Origin: UBA3910 sp964626065
Lineage (GTDB): Bacteria > Bacillota > Limnochordia > Darwinibacteriales > Darwinibacteriaceae
Direction of reading: 5' to 3'
Assembly (NCBI GenBank): GCA_964626065.1
Contig: CAZVDE010000003.1
Location: 1-64,000, forward strand
Length of the DNA: 64,000 nucleotides
The position numbers were made by a program, and so were the translations under genes. Positions 47,620 to 56,586 of this stretch are shown piece by piece. Under the pieces are notes generated by a model that saw nothing but the letters and a program-made list of their open reading frames with translations, did not search any database and was not told the origin of the DNA. How positions within the stretch are numbered: the stretch's first letter is position 1; the number at the start of each line of letters is the position of its first letter.

Positions 47620-48949
47620 TGTGTTCCTCCCATCCTTCTTTTTGCAGCACACCGCGCACTTCTTCCCCATCCGCGGCAGTAATGCGAACAGCAGCCATCT
47701 CCCCGACGGCGGCGTTTTGTGCCGCCTTAAAACGGACACGCAGATAATTATCGGTATGGCCGATTAAATGCCCCGCTTCCGCTTGTTCCACCAAAACATC
47801 GACTTCGCTGCCTATAAAAGTTTTATGAAATGCTTCAGCGGATGTATCACTTATTTTTATTAGACACTTACTACGGCTTTCCTTCACATTAGGGGCAACT
47901 TGCTGCGAAAATCCGGCAGCGGCAGTCCCCGCCCGCCTGGAGTATTGAAAAACATGCATTTTGCTGAATGCTAGTTTTTCACTTAACTGCCGCGTTTTGG
48001 TAAAATCTTGTTCCGTTTCGCCCGGGAAACCAACCATCACGTCAGTGGTAATGGCCACCTTGGGAATTTGGGAGCGAATCAGTGCCACAACGTCCTGAAA
48101 TTGAACACTAGAATACCTGCGCCCCATGCGCCTTAAGATGTCATCGCTCCCGCTTTGCAGGGGTAAGTGAAAGTGACGACATAAAACGGGATGTTTCGCC
48201 ACCAGATCTATCAATTGATCGCTTACTTCAGAAGGGTCAATCGAACTAAGCCTCAGCCTGGCCAATCCCGGAATATCCGCTATCTCCCCGGTGATTTGGG
48301 CCAAATCCGCCGTTCCGCTGCCTAAATCGCGGCCGTACAGGCCTAAATGAATGCCTGTGAGTACTATTTCTTGATACCCATTGGCGACAAGCAGCCGAAC
48401 CTGTTCTAGAACGCTTTCCCTATTCCTGCTGCGGGACGGCCCGCGGGCGTAGGGGACGCGGCAGTAGGTGCAGAACTGTTCGCAGCCATCCTGGATCTTC
48501 AAAACGGCCCTGGTTCGGCCGGAAAAATCCAAAGCAGAAAGATCTTCGAATTCATGGACTTGAAAAATATCCTCGATCAGCCTATCGGGACCGGGCCGCC
48601 CCAGCGCCTCAATTTTTTGCACAATACTGTCTCGGCCTGATGTTCCCACCAGGAGCGATACCCCCTCCAGGGCCGCCATTTTATCCGGGGCCACCTGGGC
48701 CAAACAGCCCATGGCTACCACTTTGGCCTCGGGATTTAGTTTATGAGCGCGCCTAATCATCTGGCGCGATTTGCGATCAGCGAGGTTTGTCACAGTACAC
48801 GTGTTGATTAGATAAACATCCGCCTTATCATGAAAATCAACAAGGGTATAGCCCGCTTCTATAAACTGAGTGACCACGCTATCAGTATCATATTGGTTGA
48901 CCTTACACCCCAAGGTGGCAACGCCCAGCCTTTTTTTAGTTTTACTCAT
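47612..48949 (-). CDS. mtaB: tRNA t6A37 methylthiotransferase MtaB (YqeV)
   Basis: A 445-residue radical SAM methylthiotransferase forming ms2t6A37. The N-terminal UPF0004 domain carries ATLGCKVNQYDTD, INTCTVTNLADRKSRQ and AMGCLAQ (three Cys). The radical SAM motif is DGCEQFCTYCRVPYARG, and a C-terminal TRAM-like region ends it. ATG 48949 follows GGGGAG by 7 bases and overlaps the rsmE stop; an ATG at 48964 has no SD. With tcdA the window encodes two modifiers that both act on t6A. Confidence 0.96.
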   Translation of the reverse strand: MSKTKKRLGVATLGCKVNQYDTDSVVTQFIEAGYTLVDFHDKADVYLINTCTVTNLADRKSRQMIRRAHKLNPEAKVVAMGCLAQVAPDKMAALEGVSLLVGTSGRDSIVQKIEALGRPGPDRLIEDIFQVHEFEDLSALDFSGRTRAVLKIQDGCEQFCTYCRVPYARGPSRSRNRESVLEQVRLLVANGYQEIVLTGIHLGLYGRDLGSGTADLAQITGEIADIPGLARLRLSSIDPSEVSDQLIDLVAKHPVLCRHFHLPLQSGSDDILRRMGRRYSSVQFQDVVALIRSQIPKVAITTDVMVGFPGETEQDFTKTRQLSEKLAFSKMHVFQYSRRAGTAAAGFSQQVAPNVKESRSKCLIKISDTSAEAFHKTFIGSEVDVLVEQAEAGHLIGHTDNYLRVRFKAAQNAAVGEMAAVRITAADGEEVRGVLQKEGWEEHNE

Positions 48950-49686
48950 TTTAAATCTCCCCATCTATAGCCTATCAAGCTCAAGGCCGCCAGCCCCGCT
49001 GTTTCTGTTCTGAGAATGCGCGGGCCAAGGCTGATCGTTTCCGCGCCGGCTTCCGTTAGCCTTTCAACTTCGGCGCCCGCAAATCCCCCTTCCGGCCCAA
49101 TCAAGACCGAAACTGCATCGGGCGTACGAACAATGCCCCCCACTCCTTTATTTGCTTCACCCTCATAAGCGAGCAGAACCAATTCACGCCGACCCACGCG
49201 TTCTTCCACTGCACTTACGAGCTGTTCCCAGTTATGAATGGGCCTAATATCGGGCAGCTTGGTGCGGCCGCACTGTTTCGCCGCCTCCTGGGCGATGCGC
49301 TCCCATCGCTGCCCGCGAGCTTGCTCCTGTTTGGCATTGAGCCTAACTACGGTGAAACGAGAAATAAAAGGGATGATCTCGGCCACACCGAGCTCCACCG
49401 CTTTTTGGACAACCCAGTCCATTTTATCTCCTTTGGCTAAACCCTGAAAAAGAGCGATAGGCAGAGGCGATTCGCCGGCGGCGGCCACAGTCTTTTTCAC
49501 AGTACCCCGGACCGTTGCCCCAACCTCACTGATTTCCACCAGGTGCACCAGCCCGTTTACGGCGATGCATTCAATCTCATCACCCGGTTGCAGCCGCAAA
49601 ACCCTGGTGATATGGTGAGCATCGCTGCCATCAATCTGCACCCGGGCCTGCTGCGGTTGATCAGGTTTGAGAAAAAATCTAGCCAG
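48946..49686 (-). CDS. rsmE: 16S rRNA m3U1498 methyltransferase RsmE, possible CTG start
   Basis: SPOUT-class methyltransferase. An N-terminal PUA-like part (DAHHITRVLRLQPGDEIEC) precedes the knotted SAM site (VSVLIGPEGGFAGAEVERL, then ISLGPRILRTETAGLAAL). The start is ambiguous. TTG 49716 lacks an SD and GTG 49695 overlaps the AGAGGGGTG SD. CTG 49686 lies 6 bases after that SD and gives the usual family opening (initiator-ARFFLK; compare M-x-R-Y/F-F). It overlaps the end of prmA by 8 bases with the CTG start. Confidence 0.92.
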   Translation of the reverse strand: MARFFLKPDQPQQARVQIDGSDAHHITRVLRLQPGDEIECIAVNGLVHLVEISEVGATVRGTVKKTVAAAGESPLPIALFQGLAKGDKMDWVVQKAVELGVAEIIPFISRFTVVRLNAKQEQARGQRWERIAQEAAKQCGRTKLPDIRPIHNWEQLVSAVEERVGRRELVLLAYEGEANKGVGGIVRTPDAVSVLIGPEGGFAGAEVERLTEAGAETISLGPRILRTETAGLAALSLIGYRWGDLK

Positions 49687-50608
49687 TTTCTTCACCCCTC
49701 TGCAGCAAATAGGCAACCCACTCGCCCCGCTGAAAACGACGGAGCAGCCTTAAATTAGCCTTTTTGGCTTGTTGTATAATTTCTGTATCACGTGTTTCGA
49801 TAACACCGGAAGCAATGAAAAAACCTCCGGGAGCTAAAAGCGCATGAACGCGGGGCAGCATATCCAGAATCACATCTGCCACGATATTGGCCACAATAAT
49901 GGCGGGCCGGCCCGTTAGATCCCGGAGAGAGCCCAGAAAAACGGGGAAATCCAATCCGTTTAAATCGCGATTTTCCGCCGCCACCCGTACAGCCACAGGA
50001 TCAAGATCAACTGCCTGCACCTTAGCACCCAATTTGGCCGCAACCACTGCCAAAATGCCCGAACCGGTCCCCACATCCCATACTAACCGTTTTTCCAGAT
50101 TGAGCTGCTGCAAAATCTCGATGCAAAGCGCAGTGGTAGGATGGGTGCCGCTGCCGAAAGCCATACCCGGATCCAGGCGGACAACCACTTTCTCGCTCTT
50201 CTGTTTTTCCTCTGGAACCCAGGAGGGTTGTACTGCCACCTGCCCGATTCGAAACGGATGATAGTGTTCTTTCCAAGCCTGGGCCCAATCCTCTTCATCC
50301 ACATAAGCGGCGGAGATTTCAACCGGCCCCGGGTCAAAACCAAAATCGGCTAAACCGAAGAGTTCCGCCTTAAGTTTCTCGAGTTTATCGGCGCTCAGTT
50401 CTTCTGTAAAATAGCAGATTACGGCCACCTGAGCCGAAACCTCTTGTTCCGGTACATAATCACCCCAACCCAACTCCCGGGCCCTGTCAAAAAGGGCCGT
50501 ATCTTCCACCGCATAATTGGTAATCCCCCAGCGGTCCAGCACGGCGTTGGCTCCTTCTAAAGCGGCCCTGTTCAGGGTAATCCTCACTTCCTGCCAGCGA
50601 TGGCCCAT
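49679..50608 (-). CDS. prmA: Ribosomal protein L11 methyltransferase
   Basis: A 309-residue class I SAM methyltransferase that trimethylates L11. The N-terminal substrate domain contains WAQAWKEHYHPFRIG. The SAM domain has DPGMAFGSGTHPTTALC, VWDVGTGSGILAVVAAKLGA and the motif IV-like IIVANIVADVILDM. ATG 50608 follows AAAGGGGC; an open frame to 50746 overlaps dnaJ and is not believed. It follows dnaJ, the usual hrcA-grpE-dnaK-dnaJ-prmA-rsmE order. Confidence 0.96.
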   Translation of the reverse strand: MGHRWQEVRITLNRAALEGANAVLDRWGITNYAVEDTALFDRARELGWGDYVPEQEVSAQVAVICYFTEELSADKLEKLKAELFGLADFGFDPGPVEISAAYVDEEDWAQAWKEHYHPFRIGQVAVQPSWVPEEKQKSEKVVVRLDPGMAFGSGTHPTTALCIEILQQLNLEKRLVWDVGTGSGILAVVAAKLGAKVQAVDLDPVAVRVAAENRDLNGLDFPVFLGSLRDLTGRPAIIVANIVADVILDMLPRVHALLAPGGFFIASGVIETRDTEIIQQAKKANLRLLRRFQRGEWVAYLLQRGEETG

Positions 50609-50669
50609 AACTAAGCCCCTTTCTGTAAACAATGAAAGGCCGCCCCTGCCGGAGCAGCCCCCTCGCCCG

Positions 50670-51803
50670 TTATCTCCATGCGTCCTTGACCCGCTCGAAA
50701 AAACTCTTGTTTTCCTCCGGGAGTTCCGCCCCCCCGGACTTGGCAAAATCCCGCAGCAATTCTTTTTGCTGAGCGGTAAGTTTTTGGGGTGTCACAACCC
50801 TGATTTCCACGAGCTGATCACCCTTGCCGCTGCCCCGCACATCTTGGATTCCCTTATTGCGCAATCTTAAAATCCTACCCGACTGCGTACCTTCCGGGAT
50901 GCGTATTTTAACCTTGCCTTCCAGCGTTTGAACCTGAATCTCATCACCCAAGGCAGCCTGAACGAAGGAGACGGGTACCTCACAGCGAATATTTCGTCCG
51001 TCACGCCGGAAAAATTCGTGAGGCCGCACCCGTACCCCGATGAGGAGATCACCGGGTGGGCCGCCTCGGTGGCCCGCCTCTCCCCGTCCGGGAATGCGTA
51101 GAATCTGCCCATCATCTATGCCGGCCGGGATCTTAACGTTAATCTGCCGCACTCGCCGCACCGTTCCTGCGCCTTGGCAGACACTGCAGGGTGTTTCAAA
51201 GGTCTTGCCCTCCCCCTGGCAGCGACTGCACGTACGTGTGCTGGCCATCCTGCCTAGGGGCGTCTGCTGTACTATGCGCACCTGCCCGGTACCGTTGCAG
51301 TCGGGGCAGGTCGTAATGGGCGTTCCCGGTTCGGCGCGGTTGCCGTGGCAGTGATCGCACGTCTCTGTACGGGGAATGGACAGATCGGTTTCCATGCCAA
51401 AGGCCGCTTCTTCAAACTCAATTGTCAGATCATAACGGATATCGGCACCTTTTTGGGGACGCATACTCTGACGGCCGCCAAAGCCAGCACCAAAGAGCCC
51501 TTCAAAAATGTCGCCCAGATCCCCAAACCCGCCGAAACCGCCAAAGTCACCGAAATCGCCGAATCCCCCGGGCCCCGCCTGATCAAAAGCGGCATGGCCG
51601 AACTGATCATACTGCGTCCGGCGTTCCGCATCACCCAGCACAGCGTACGCTTCGTTGATCTCTTTGAATTTTTCCTCCGCATCAGGCGCCTGATTGACAT
51701 CGGGGTGCAGCTCGCGCGCTAAACCCCGATATGCCTTTTTAATATCATCCTCGGACGCATTCCGAGATACGCCCAACACATCATAATAGTCTCGCTTGGC
51801 CAA
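50670..51803 (-). CDS. dnaJ: Chaperone protein DnaJ
   Basis: Type I Hsp40, 377 residues. J domain (1-70) with YRGLARELHPDVNQ (HPD). A Gly/Phe-rich linker follows (GGFGDFGDFGGFGGFGDLGD). The four zinc repeats are CDHCHGNRAEPG, CPDCNGTG, CSRCQGEG and CSVCQGAG; the first departs from CxxCxGxG. C-terminal substrate domains complete the protein. The start is TTG, after GGCGGTG. It stimulates DnaK. Part of the CIRCE-controlled operon. Confidence 0.97.
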   Translation of the reverse strand: MAKRDYYDVLGVSRNASEDDIKKAYRGLARELHPDVNQAPDAEEKFKEINEAYAVLGDAERRTQYDQFGHAAFDQAGPGGFGDFGDFGGFGGFGDLGDIFEGLFGAGFGGRQSMRPQKGADIRYDLTIEFEEAAFGMETDLSIPRTETCDHCHGNRAEPGTPITTCPDCNGTGQVRIVQQTPLGRMASTRTCSRCQGEGKTFETPCSVCQGAGTVRRVRQINVKIPAGIDDGQILRIPGRGEAGHRGGPPGDLLIGVRVRPHEFFRRDGRNIRCEVPVSFVQAALGDEIQVQTLEGKVKIRIPEGTQSGRILRLRNKGIQDVRGSGKGDQLVEIRVVTPQKLTAQQKELLRDFAKSGGAELPEENKSFFERVKDAWR

Positions 51804-51829
51804 GCATTACACCGCCTTATTAAGCTGAC

Positions 51830-53665
51830 CTAGGATTCCTCCGTGAAGTCAGCATCCACTATATCTTCATCTTCCGTGGGACCTCCGTCCCCGGCTTGCG
51901 CCCCCGCCTGAGCAGATGCCTGTTGAGCCTGCTGATAGAGGTCTGTGGAGATTTTATGCAGCACTTCGTCTAGGGCCTTCATTTTGGCCTTAATCTTCTC
52001 TAAATCATCTTTTTCCACCGCGGCCTTGAGCTCTTCTTTGGCCTTTTCCACCTTGGCCTTCTGGTCTGCAGTCACCTTGTCGCCCAATTCGTCCAGGGTG
52101 CGATCCACGGCCCACAATGAGTTATCCGCTTGATTGCGCAGCTCAATTGCTTCCCGTTTGGCCTTATCTTCTTCCGCATGTTTTTCCGCCTCTTCCACCA
52201 GTTTATCAATATCGGACTCCGTTAACCCCGTGGAAGAAGTAACGGTAATCTTCTGTTCCCGGCCGGTACCCAAATCTTTAGCCGTGACATTGACAATCCC
52301 GTTGCGATCTATATCAAAGGTTACCTCAATTTGCGGCACACCGCGGGGTGCCGGCGGTATGCCGGTCAGCTGAAAACGCCCCAGCGTTACATTATCCGCG
52401 GCCATGGGCCGTTCTCCCTGCAGCACATGGATATCGACCGCGGGCTGATTATCCGCGGCAGTGGTAAATACCTGCGTTTCTTTACAGGGAATGCTCGTAT
52501 TGCGTTTAATTAGAGTGGTCATTACGCCGCCCAGCGTCTCTATCCCCAGAGAAAGCGGAGTCACATCCACTAATACCAGGCCTTTGCCCGCATCAAATTC
52601 TCCGCCTAAGACACCCGCTTGCACCGCGGCGCCTAACGCCACACACTCGTCCGGGTTGATGCCTTTATAGGCCTCCTTGCCCATCAATTTTTCGATAGCC
52701 TCCTGCACCGCGGGAATCCGGGTGGAACCACCCACCAAGAGTACCCGATCAATGTCTGCCGGCTGCAGTTTGGCATCCTGGAGCGACTGGCGTATGGGTG
52801 CCAATGTCCTTTCTACCAAATCGGCCGTGAGTTCGTTAAATTTAGCCCTTGTCAGATCAATATCCAGGTGGGCCGGACCGCCGGATGAGGCACTGATGAA
52901 AGGCAGGTTGATGTTAGTCTGGGCGATACCCGACAGTTCGATCTTGGCCTTTTCGGCCGCTTCCTTCAGGCGCTGCATCGCCATTTTGTCCTTTTTCAAA
53001 TCGATGCCCGTTTCTTTTTTGAACTCGGCGACTAAATAATTCGTAATTCTTTCATCGAAGTCATCCCCACCTAGGCGGTTGTTGCCGCTGGTGGCCATGA
53101 CGCCCACATAGCCCTCGTCCATTTCCAGGATGGAAACATCAAAAGTCCCCCCACCCAGGTCGAAGACCAAAACGGTTTGTTCGTGCTCTTTATCAAGCCC
53201 ATACGCCACCGCCGCGGCAGTAGGCTCGTTGATAATCCGTAAAACCTCTAACCCGGCAATGGTACCCGCATCCTTTGTGGCCTGCCTTTGGGCATCAGTG
53301 AAATAAGCGGGAACGGTAATCACTGCCTTGCTCACCGTTTCACCCAGATATGCCTCGGCCTCTTCTTTGAGCTTGCGTAAAACCATGGCCGAAACTTCCT
53401 GCGGAGTGAGTTCTTTGCCATCAATGGTCACTCTAAAATCAGTGCCCATTCGACGTTTAACGGACATAACCGTACGTTCCGGATTAGTTACCGCCTGCCG
53501 TTTGGCCATCTGGCCCACAACGCGATCACCATCTTTGGTAAACGCAACAACAGAAGGGGTGGTGCGGGAGCCTTCCGCATTAGGTATAATAATGGGCTCT
53601 CCGCCCTCCATGACCGCTACTACTGAGTTAGTGGTGCCTAAATCAATACCGATTACTTTTGACAT
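51830..53665 (-). CDS. dnaK: Chaperone protein DnaK (Hsp70)
   Basis: 611 residues. ATPase domain: IGIDLGTTNSVVAVMEGG, VITVPAYFTDAQRQATKDAG, VLVFDLGGGTFDVSIL, LVGGSTRIPAVQ. The substrate domain begins DVTPLSLGIETLGG, followed by a helical lid and an Ala/Gln-rich, acidic tail (EDEDIVDADF). The N-terminus lacks the 24-residue stretch typical of proteobacterial DnaK, as in other Gram-positives. GAGGAGGAAGG precedes the ATG, which overlaps the grpE end by 13 bases. Confidence 0.98.
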   Translation of the reverse strand: MSKVIGIDLGTTNSVVAVMEGGEPIIIPNAEGSRTTPSVVAFTKDGDRVVGQMAKRQAVTNPERTVMSVKRRMGTDFRVTIDGKELTPQEVSAMVLRKLKEEAEAYLGETVSKAVITVPAYFTDAQRQATKDAGTIAGLEVLRIINEPTAAAVAYGLDKEHEQTVLVFDLGGGTFDVSILEMDEGYVGVMATSGNNRLGGDDFDERITNYLVAEFKKETGIDLKKDKMAMQRLKEAAEKAKIELSGIAQTNINLPFISASSGGPAHLDIDLTRAKFNELTADLVERTLAPIRQSLQDAKLQPADIDRVLLVGGSTRIPAVQEAIEKLMGKEAYKGINPDECVALGAAVQAGVLGGEFDAGKGLVLVDVTPLSLGIETLGGVMTTLIKRNTSIPCKETQVFTTAADNQPAVDIHVLQGERPMAADNVTLGRFQLTGIPPAPRGVPQIEVTFDIDRNGIVNVTAKDLGTGREQKITVTSSTGLTESDIDKLVEEAEKHAEEDKAKREAIELRNQADNSLWAVDRTLDELGDKVTADQKAKVEKAKEELKAAVEKDDLEKIKAKMKALDEVLHKISTDLYQQAQQASAQAGAQAGDGGPTEDEDIVDADFTEES

Positions 53666-54237
53666 TTTCCTTCCTCCTCGTTCTGACCTACCAAAACTTT
53701 AGCATGCCGCAATACTTTTCCATTCAATAAATACCCTGTCTGGACCTCTTTGATTACCTGCAAAGAATCTGAGCCGTCCCCCTGCATGGAAATGGCATCG
53801 TGATAGCAAGGATCAAAGGACTGACCCTCCGCAGGAATCATTTCTAAACCGTGTCGGGTTAAAGTGTCCAAAAGACCATCGTAAACCATGCGCATTCCCG
53901 CAAGAAACGAGTCCTGCGCACCATCTTCCGGCGCATGGGAATCAAATGCCCGTTCGAAGTTATCTAAAACAGGCAGTAAATCGCCTACCAGCCCTTCATT
54001 GGCCTCCAACACGATATTCTCCAGTTGGGATCTGCTGCGGCGGCGAAAGTTTTCAAAATCCGCCTTCAAACGCAACAGCTGCTGCCTGAGCAGGGCGTTT
54101 TCCTTTTCTAACTCTTCCCAATCGACAGTCTCTGTTTCCTGTTCTACATCAGTGTTTTTAACTTCGTCAGTGTTTTTAACTTCGTCAGTGTTCTTAACTT
54201 CGTCCGCCGTTAATTCCGAATTGTTCTTTTCCGACAC
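53653..54237 (-). CDS. grpE: Nucleotide exchange factor GrpE
   Basis: 194 residues. A disordered acidic N-terminus contains DEVKNT three times in tandem (residues 12-29). It is followed by a long coiled coil (about 45-95; LEKENALLRQQLLRLKADFENFRRR) and the beta domain (GMRMVYDGLLDTLTRHGLEM, then EVQTGYLLNGKVLRHAKVLV). GTG start with GGGGGTTAC. It releases ADP from DnaK. The tandem repeat is unusual and lies outside the functional domains. Confidence 0.96.
   Translation of the reverse strand: MSEKNNSELTADEVKNTDEVKNTDEVKNTDVEQETETVDWEELEKENALLRQQLLRLKADFENFRRRSRSQLENIVLEANEGLVGDLLPVLDNFERAFDSHAPEDGAQDSFLAGMRMVYDGLLDTLTRHGLEMIPAEGQSFDPCYHDAISMQGDGSDSLQVIKEVQTGYLLNGKVLRHAKVLVGQNEEEGKCQK
54149..54202. 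repeat. Three tandem 18-bp repeats in grpE
   Basis: The plus-strand unit TCAGTGTTTTTAACTTCG occurs three times end to end; the third copy has one T-to-C change. It encodes DEVKNT repeats in the disordered GrpE N-terminus and keeps the frame. Confidence 0.9.
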
Positions 54238-54312
54238 GTAAGTAACCCCCTCAGAAAAATGACCCCTGCTGGCGCAAGGGTTCGCCTTGATAACAACGGG
54301 CCGTGGGGCCGC

Positions 54313-55332
54313 CTAGCCCTGCTCCGTCAAAAACGAGCTTAGCGAACTAGAGACCAGCGTCACCGCGGCCATTATTCTGGCATAATCCATACGGGTCGGC
54401 CCGATTACTCCCAGAGTGCCAACGACATCGCTGCCCACATAATAGGTACACGTTACCAGGCTGCAATCCTGTAAAGACGCCAGCATGTTCTCATGGCCGA
54501 TGACCACCTGTACACCGCTTGAACCGGCGGCCGTGCTGAGCAAGCTTAAAACCCGTTCTTTTTCTTCCAAAATCTCCAGCAAAGCGATAGCTCGCTCCAC
54601 ATCGCGAAACTCAGGCTGATTTAAAATGTTCACTGTCCCCGAGGCATAGACCTGTTCGCCTTTTTCTTCAACCAGGCCCTGCAGAAGCAGTTCCACCAAA
54701 ACCCTGCCTATTTCGCCAAAGTCACGGGCAATTTCACTAAAGATGGTCGAGCTCAGCTCGCGGTAAGTGATACCTTTTAGTTTTTGGTTCAAAACAGATG
54801 AAAGCTCGTTAATCTCCCCCGGCGTGTACTGCTGCTCGGTACGTATCAGCCGATTTTTAACGACACCGGGATGCAAAACTACTGTAAGTAAAATACCGGA
54901 ACCTTCAATCCAAGCCAGCTGTAAATGCTTCAGCACTAATTGATCAGTGCCCGGGGCCACTACCAGAGAAATGGAATCCGTCAAAAAAGCCAAGAGCCGA
55001 GCCGCTTCGTTGATTGCCCGTTCCAGGCCGGTTTTGGTTTTGGTAAATTCCTCACGTATTTTCAAGTGCTCCGTTAAAGAAAACGAATGTGGTTGTACAA
55101 GGGCATCCACATAAAAACGGTAACCTTTATCGGAGGGTATGCGACCGGCTGATACGTGGGGTTGATGCAGATAGCCCGTTTCCTCCAGATCTGCCATTTC
55201 GTTGCGAATCGTGGCAGAAGAGACACCGAGATCATGCTTGCGCGCAATTGTCCGGGATCCAACAGGCTCGGCCGTTTCGATATAATTATCAATAATTGCC
55301 CGCAGTACCATTCTTTTTCTCTCACCCAACAT
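54313..55332 (-). CDS. hrcA: Heat-inducible transcription repressor HrcA
   Basis: 339 residues from ATG 55332. N-terminal winged helix: LRAIIDNYIETAEPVGSRTIA, then GVSSATIRNEMADLEETGYLHQPHVSAGRIPSDKGYR. The C-terminal GAF-like dimer domain ends VIGPTRMDYARIMAAVTLVSS. It represses the hrcA-grpE-dnaK-dnaJ operon at CIRCE, with GroEL as co-factor in Bacillus. GGGGGTGG precedes the ATG; a longer frame (to 55362) would run into CIRCE and is not used. Confidence 0.97.
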   Translation of the reverse strand: MLGERKRMVLRAIIDNYIETAEPVGSRTIARKHDLGVSSATIRNEMADLEETGYLHQPHVSAGRIPSDKGYRFYVDALVQPHSFSLTEHLKIREEFTKTKTGLERAINEAARLLAFLTDSISLVVAPGTDQLVLKHLQLAWIEGSGILLTVVLHPGVVKNRLIRTEQQYTPGEINELSSVLNQKLKGITYRELSSTIFSEIARDFGEIGRVLVELLLQGLVEEKGEQVYASGTVNILNQPEFRDVERAIALLEILEEKERVLSLLSTAAGSSGVQVVIGHENMLASLQDCSLVTCTYYVGSDVVGTLGVIGPTRMDYARIMAAVTLVSSSLSSFLTEQG

Positions 55333-55351
55333 AGTCAGCCACCCCCGCTCT

Positions 55352-55378
55352 TTAGCACTCAAGCGAAGCGAGTGCTAA
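55352..55378. promoter_or_regulatory. CIRCE operator (HrcA binding site)
   Basis: A perfect consensus CIRCE: TTAGCACTC-N9-GAGTGCTAA. It lies about 8-34 bases downstream of the predicted transcription start of the hrcA operon and 19 bases before the hrcA ATG. Confidence 0.97.
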
Positions 55379-55392
55379 CGTTGTTTACCCAT

Positions 55393-55421
55393 AAAATATC
55401 ACTTCATCCTGTGTTTGTCAA
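55393..55421 (-). promoter_or_regulatory. SigA-type promoter of the hrcA-grpE-dnaK-dnaJ operon
   Basis: TTGACA (55416-55421), 17-base spacer, TATTTT (55393-55398) on the minus strand, immediately upstream of CIRCE. Strong basal promoter repressed by HrcA. Confidence 0.87.
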
Positions 55422-55432
55422 GGGGTGAGAAC

Positions 55433-56575
55433 CTAGCGCAAGAAAGCGCCTGAAACGATGTTTTCCAAGAAAAGACCCTGTTCCGTAACGTGCAAATGCC
55501 CGTTCGCATAGTTGACTAAACCCCTAGCCATTAAATCGGAAATCTGCAGAGGATAAATTTCAAAAAAACTCATGCCATATCTTTTCCAAAAATCAGCTTC
55601 ACTGACACCCGCCAAAAGGCGCATCCCCACCATCATAGTCTCGTCCATCTCCTGTTCGGGCGAAACATACTCTTGCCGCTCAATCGGTAGTTCACCTTCT
55701 GCCAAGTGCCGGCAGTAGGCCGCAACATCCGCGACATTCGTATAGCGCACACTTCCCAAATAACCCGTGGCGCCGCTTCCCAAGCCAAGAAAGGACCTAT
55801 TCAGCCAATAATGCAGATTATGGCGCGATTCACACCCCGGCCGGGCAAAATTTGAAATTTCGTAGTGCTCAAAACCGGCCGCGGTGAGGCATTTAATCGC
55901 CATCTGATACATATCAGCCTGCAGATCATCGCTTGGAAGATCAATTAAACCGGCGCTTTCCCAAGCCGCGAAGGGCGTACCCCCTTCCACAATCAGGCTG
56001 TAGCAGGAAAGGTGTGTGGGATGTAGTGCAATTGCCTCTTCTAGACTTGCCCCCCATTGCTCCCTCGTTTGGCCGGGTAGGCCAAACATTAAATCAAGAT
56101 TGATATTATCAATGCCCGCCTGCCTAATGAGCCCCACGCCTGCCCCAATTTGATCAGCAGTATGCAGGCGCCCGAGCACCTGTAGGAGCGGATCCTGAAA
56201 GGCCTGTGCACCTAGGCTGATTCGGTTCACGCCGGCTTGACGCAGCGTTTTCATACCTAAAAGCGACAGCGAATTGGGGTTGGCCTCCACCGTGATTTCC
56301 GCCCGTGGCGAGACGGGCAGCTCTTCCCTAATATAGATGATGAATTCGCCCAATTTCTCAGGGGGTAGTACCGTTGGTGTGCCGCCACCGATAAAAATTG
56401 TACTCAGAGTGTGATCCGCGACTTGCTCCTTGTAAAGCCGGGCCTCTTTGCGCAACAAAGAAAGATAGCTGTCAGCGGCCGCAAGAAAATCATCCCGGCC
56501 CCCTACAGCTATCGAATGAAAATCACAATAATGACATTTCTGCTCACAAAAGGGGATGTGAATGTAAACGCCCAC
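55433..56575 (-). CDS. hemW: Radical SAM heme chaperone HemW
   Basis: 380 residues from GTG 56575, 7 bases after AGGGGG; a TTG at 56581 is too close. The radical SAM motif is IPFCEQKCHYCDFHS. Also visible are IFIGGGTPTVL, RISLGAQAFQDPLLQVLGR, NLDLMFGLPGQT and the HemW-type C-terminal domain. HemW passes heme to apoproteins rather than oxidising coproporphyrinogen; the CHYCDF form (no final Cys) fits HemW. It follows lepA by 11 bases. HemZ in the same window has the separate role. Confidence 0.94.
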   Translation of the reverse strand: MGVYIHIPFCEQKCHYCDFHSIAVGGRDDFLAAADSYLSLLRKEARLYKEQVADHTLSTIFIGGGTPTVLPPEKLGEFIIYIREELPVSPRAEITVEANPNSLSLLGMKTLRQAGVNRISLGAQAFQDPLLQVLGRLHTADQIGAGVGLIRQAGIDNINLDLMFGLPGQTREQWGASLEEAIALHPTHLSCYSLIVEGGTPFAAWESAGLIDLPSDDLQADMYQMAIKCLTAAGFEHYEISNFARPGCESRHNLHYWLNRSFLGLGSGATGYLGSVRYTNVADVAAYCRHLAEGELPIERQEYVSPEQEMDETMMVGMRLLAGVSEADFWKRYGMSFFEIYPLQISDLMARGLVNYANGHLHVTEQGLFLENIVSGAFLR

Positions 56576-56586
56576 GGCCAAACCCC

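Noticed and set aside
50625..50669. Terminator between dnaJ and prmA
   Set aside because: A GC-rich region with a CTGC/GCAG stem but no T-run; prmA probably shares the dnaJ transcript.
50609..50746. N-terminal extension of PrmA
   Set aside because: It overlaps the dnaJ end, is low-complexity Gly/Arg, and ATG 50608 has a good SD.
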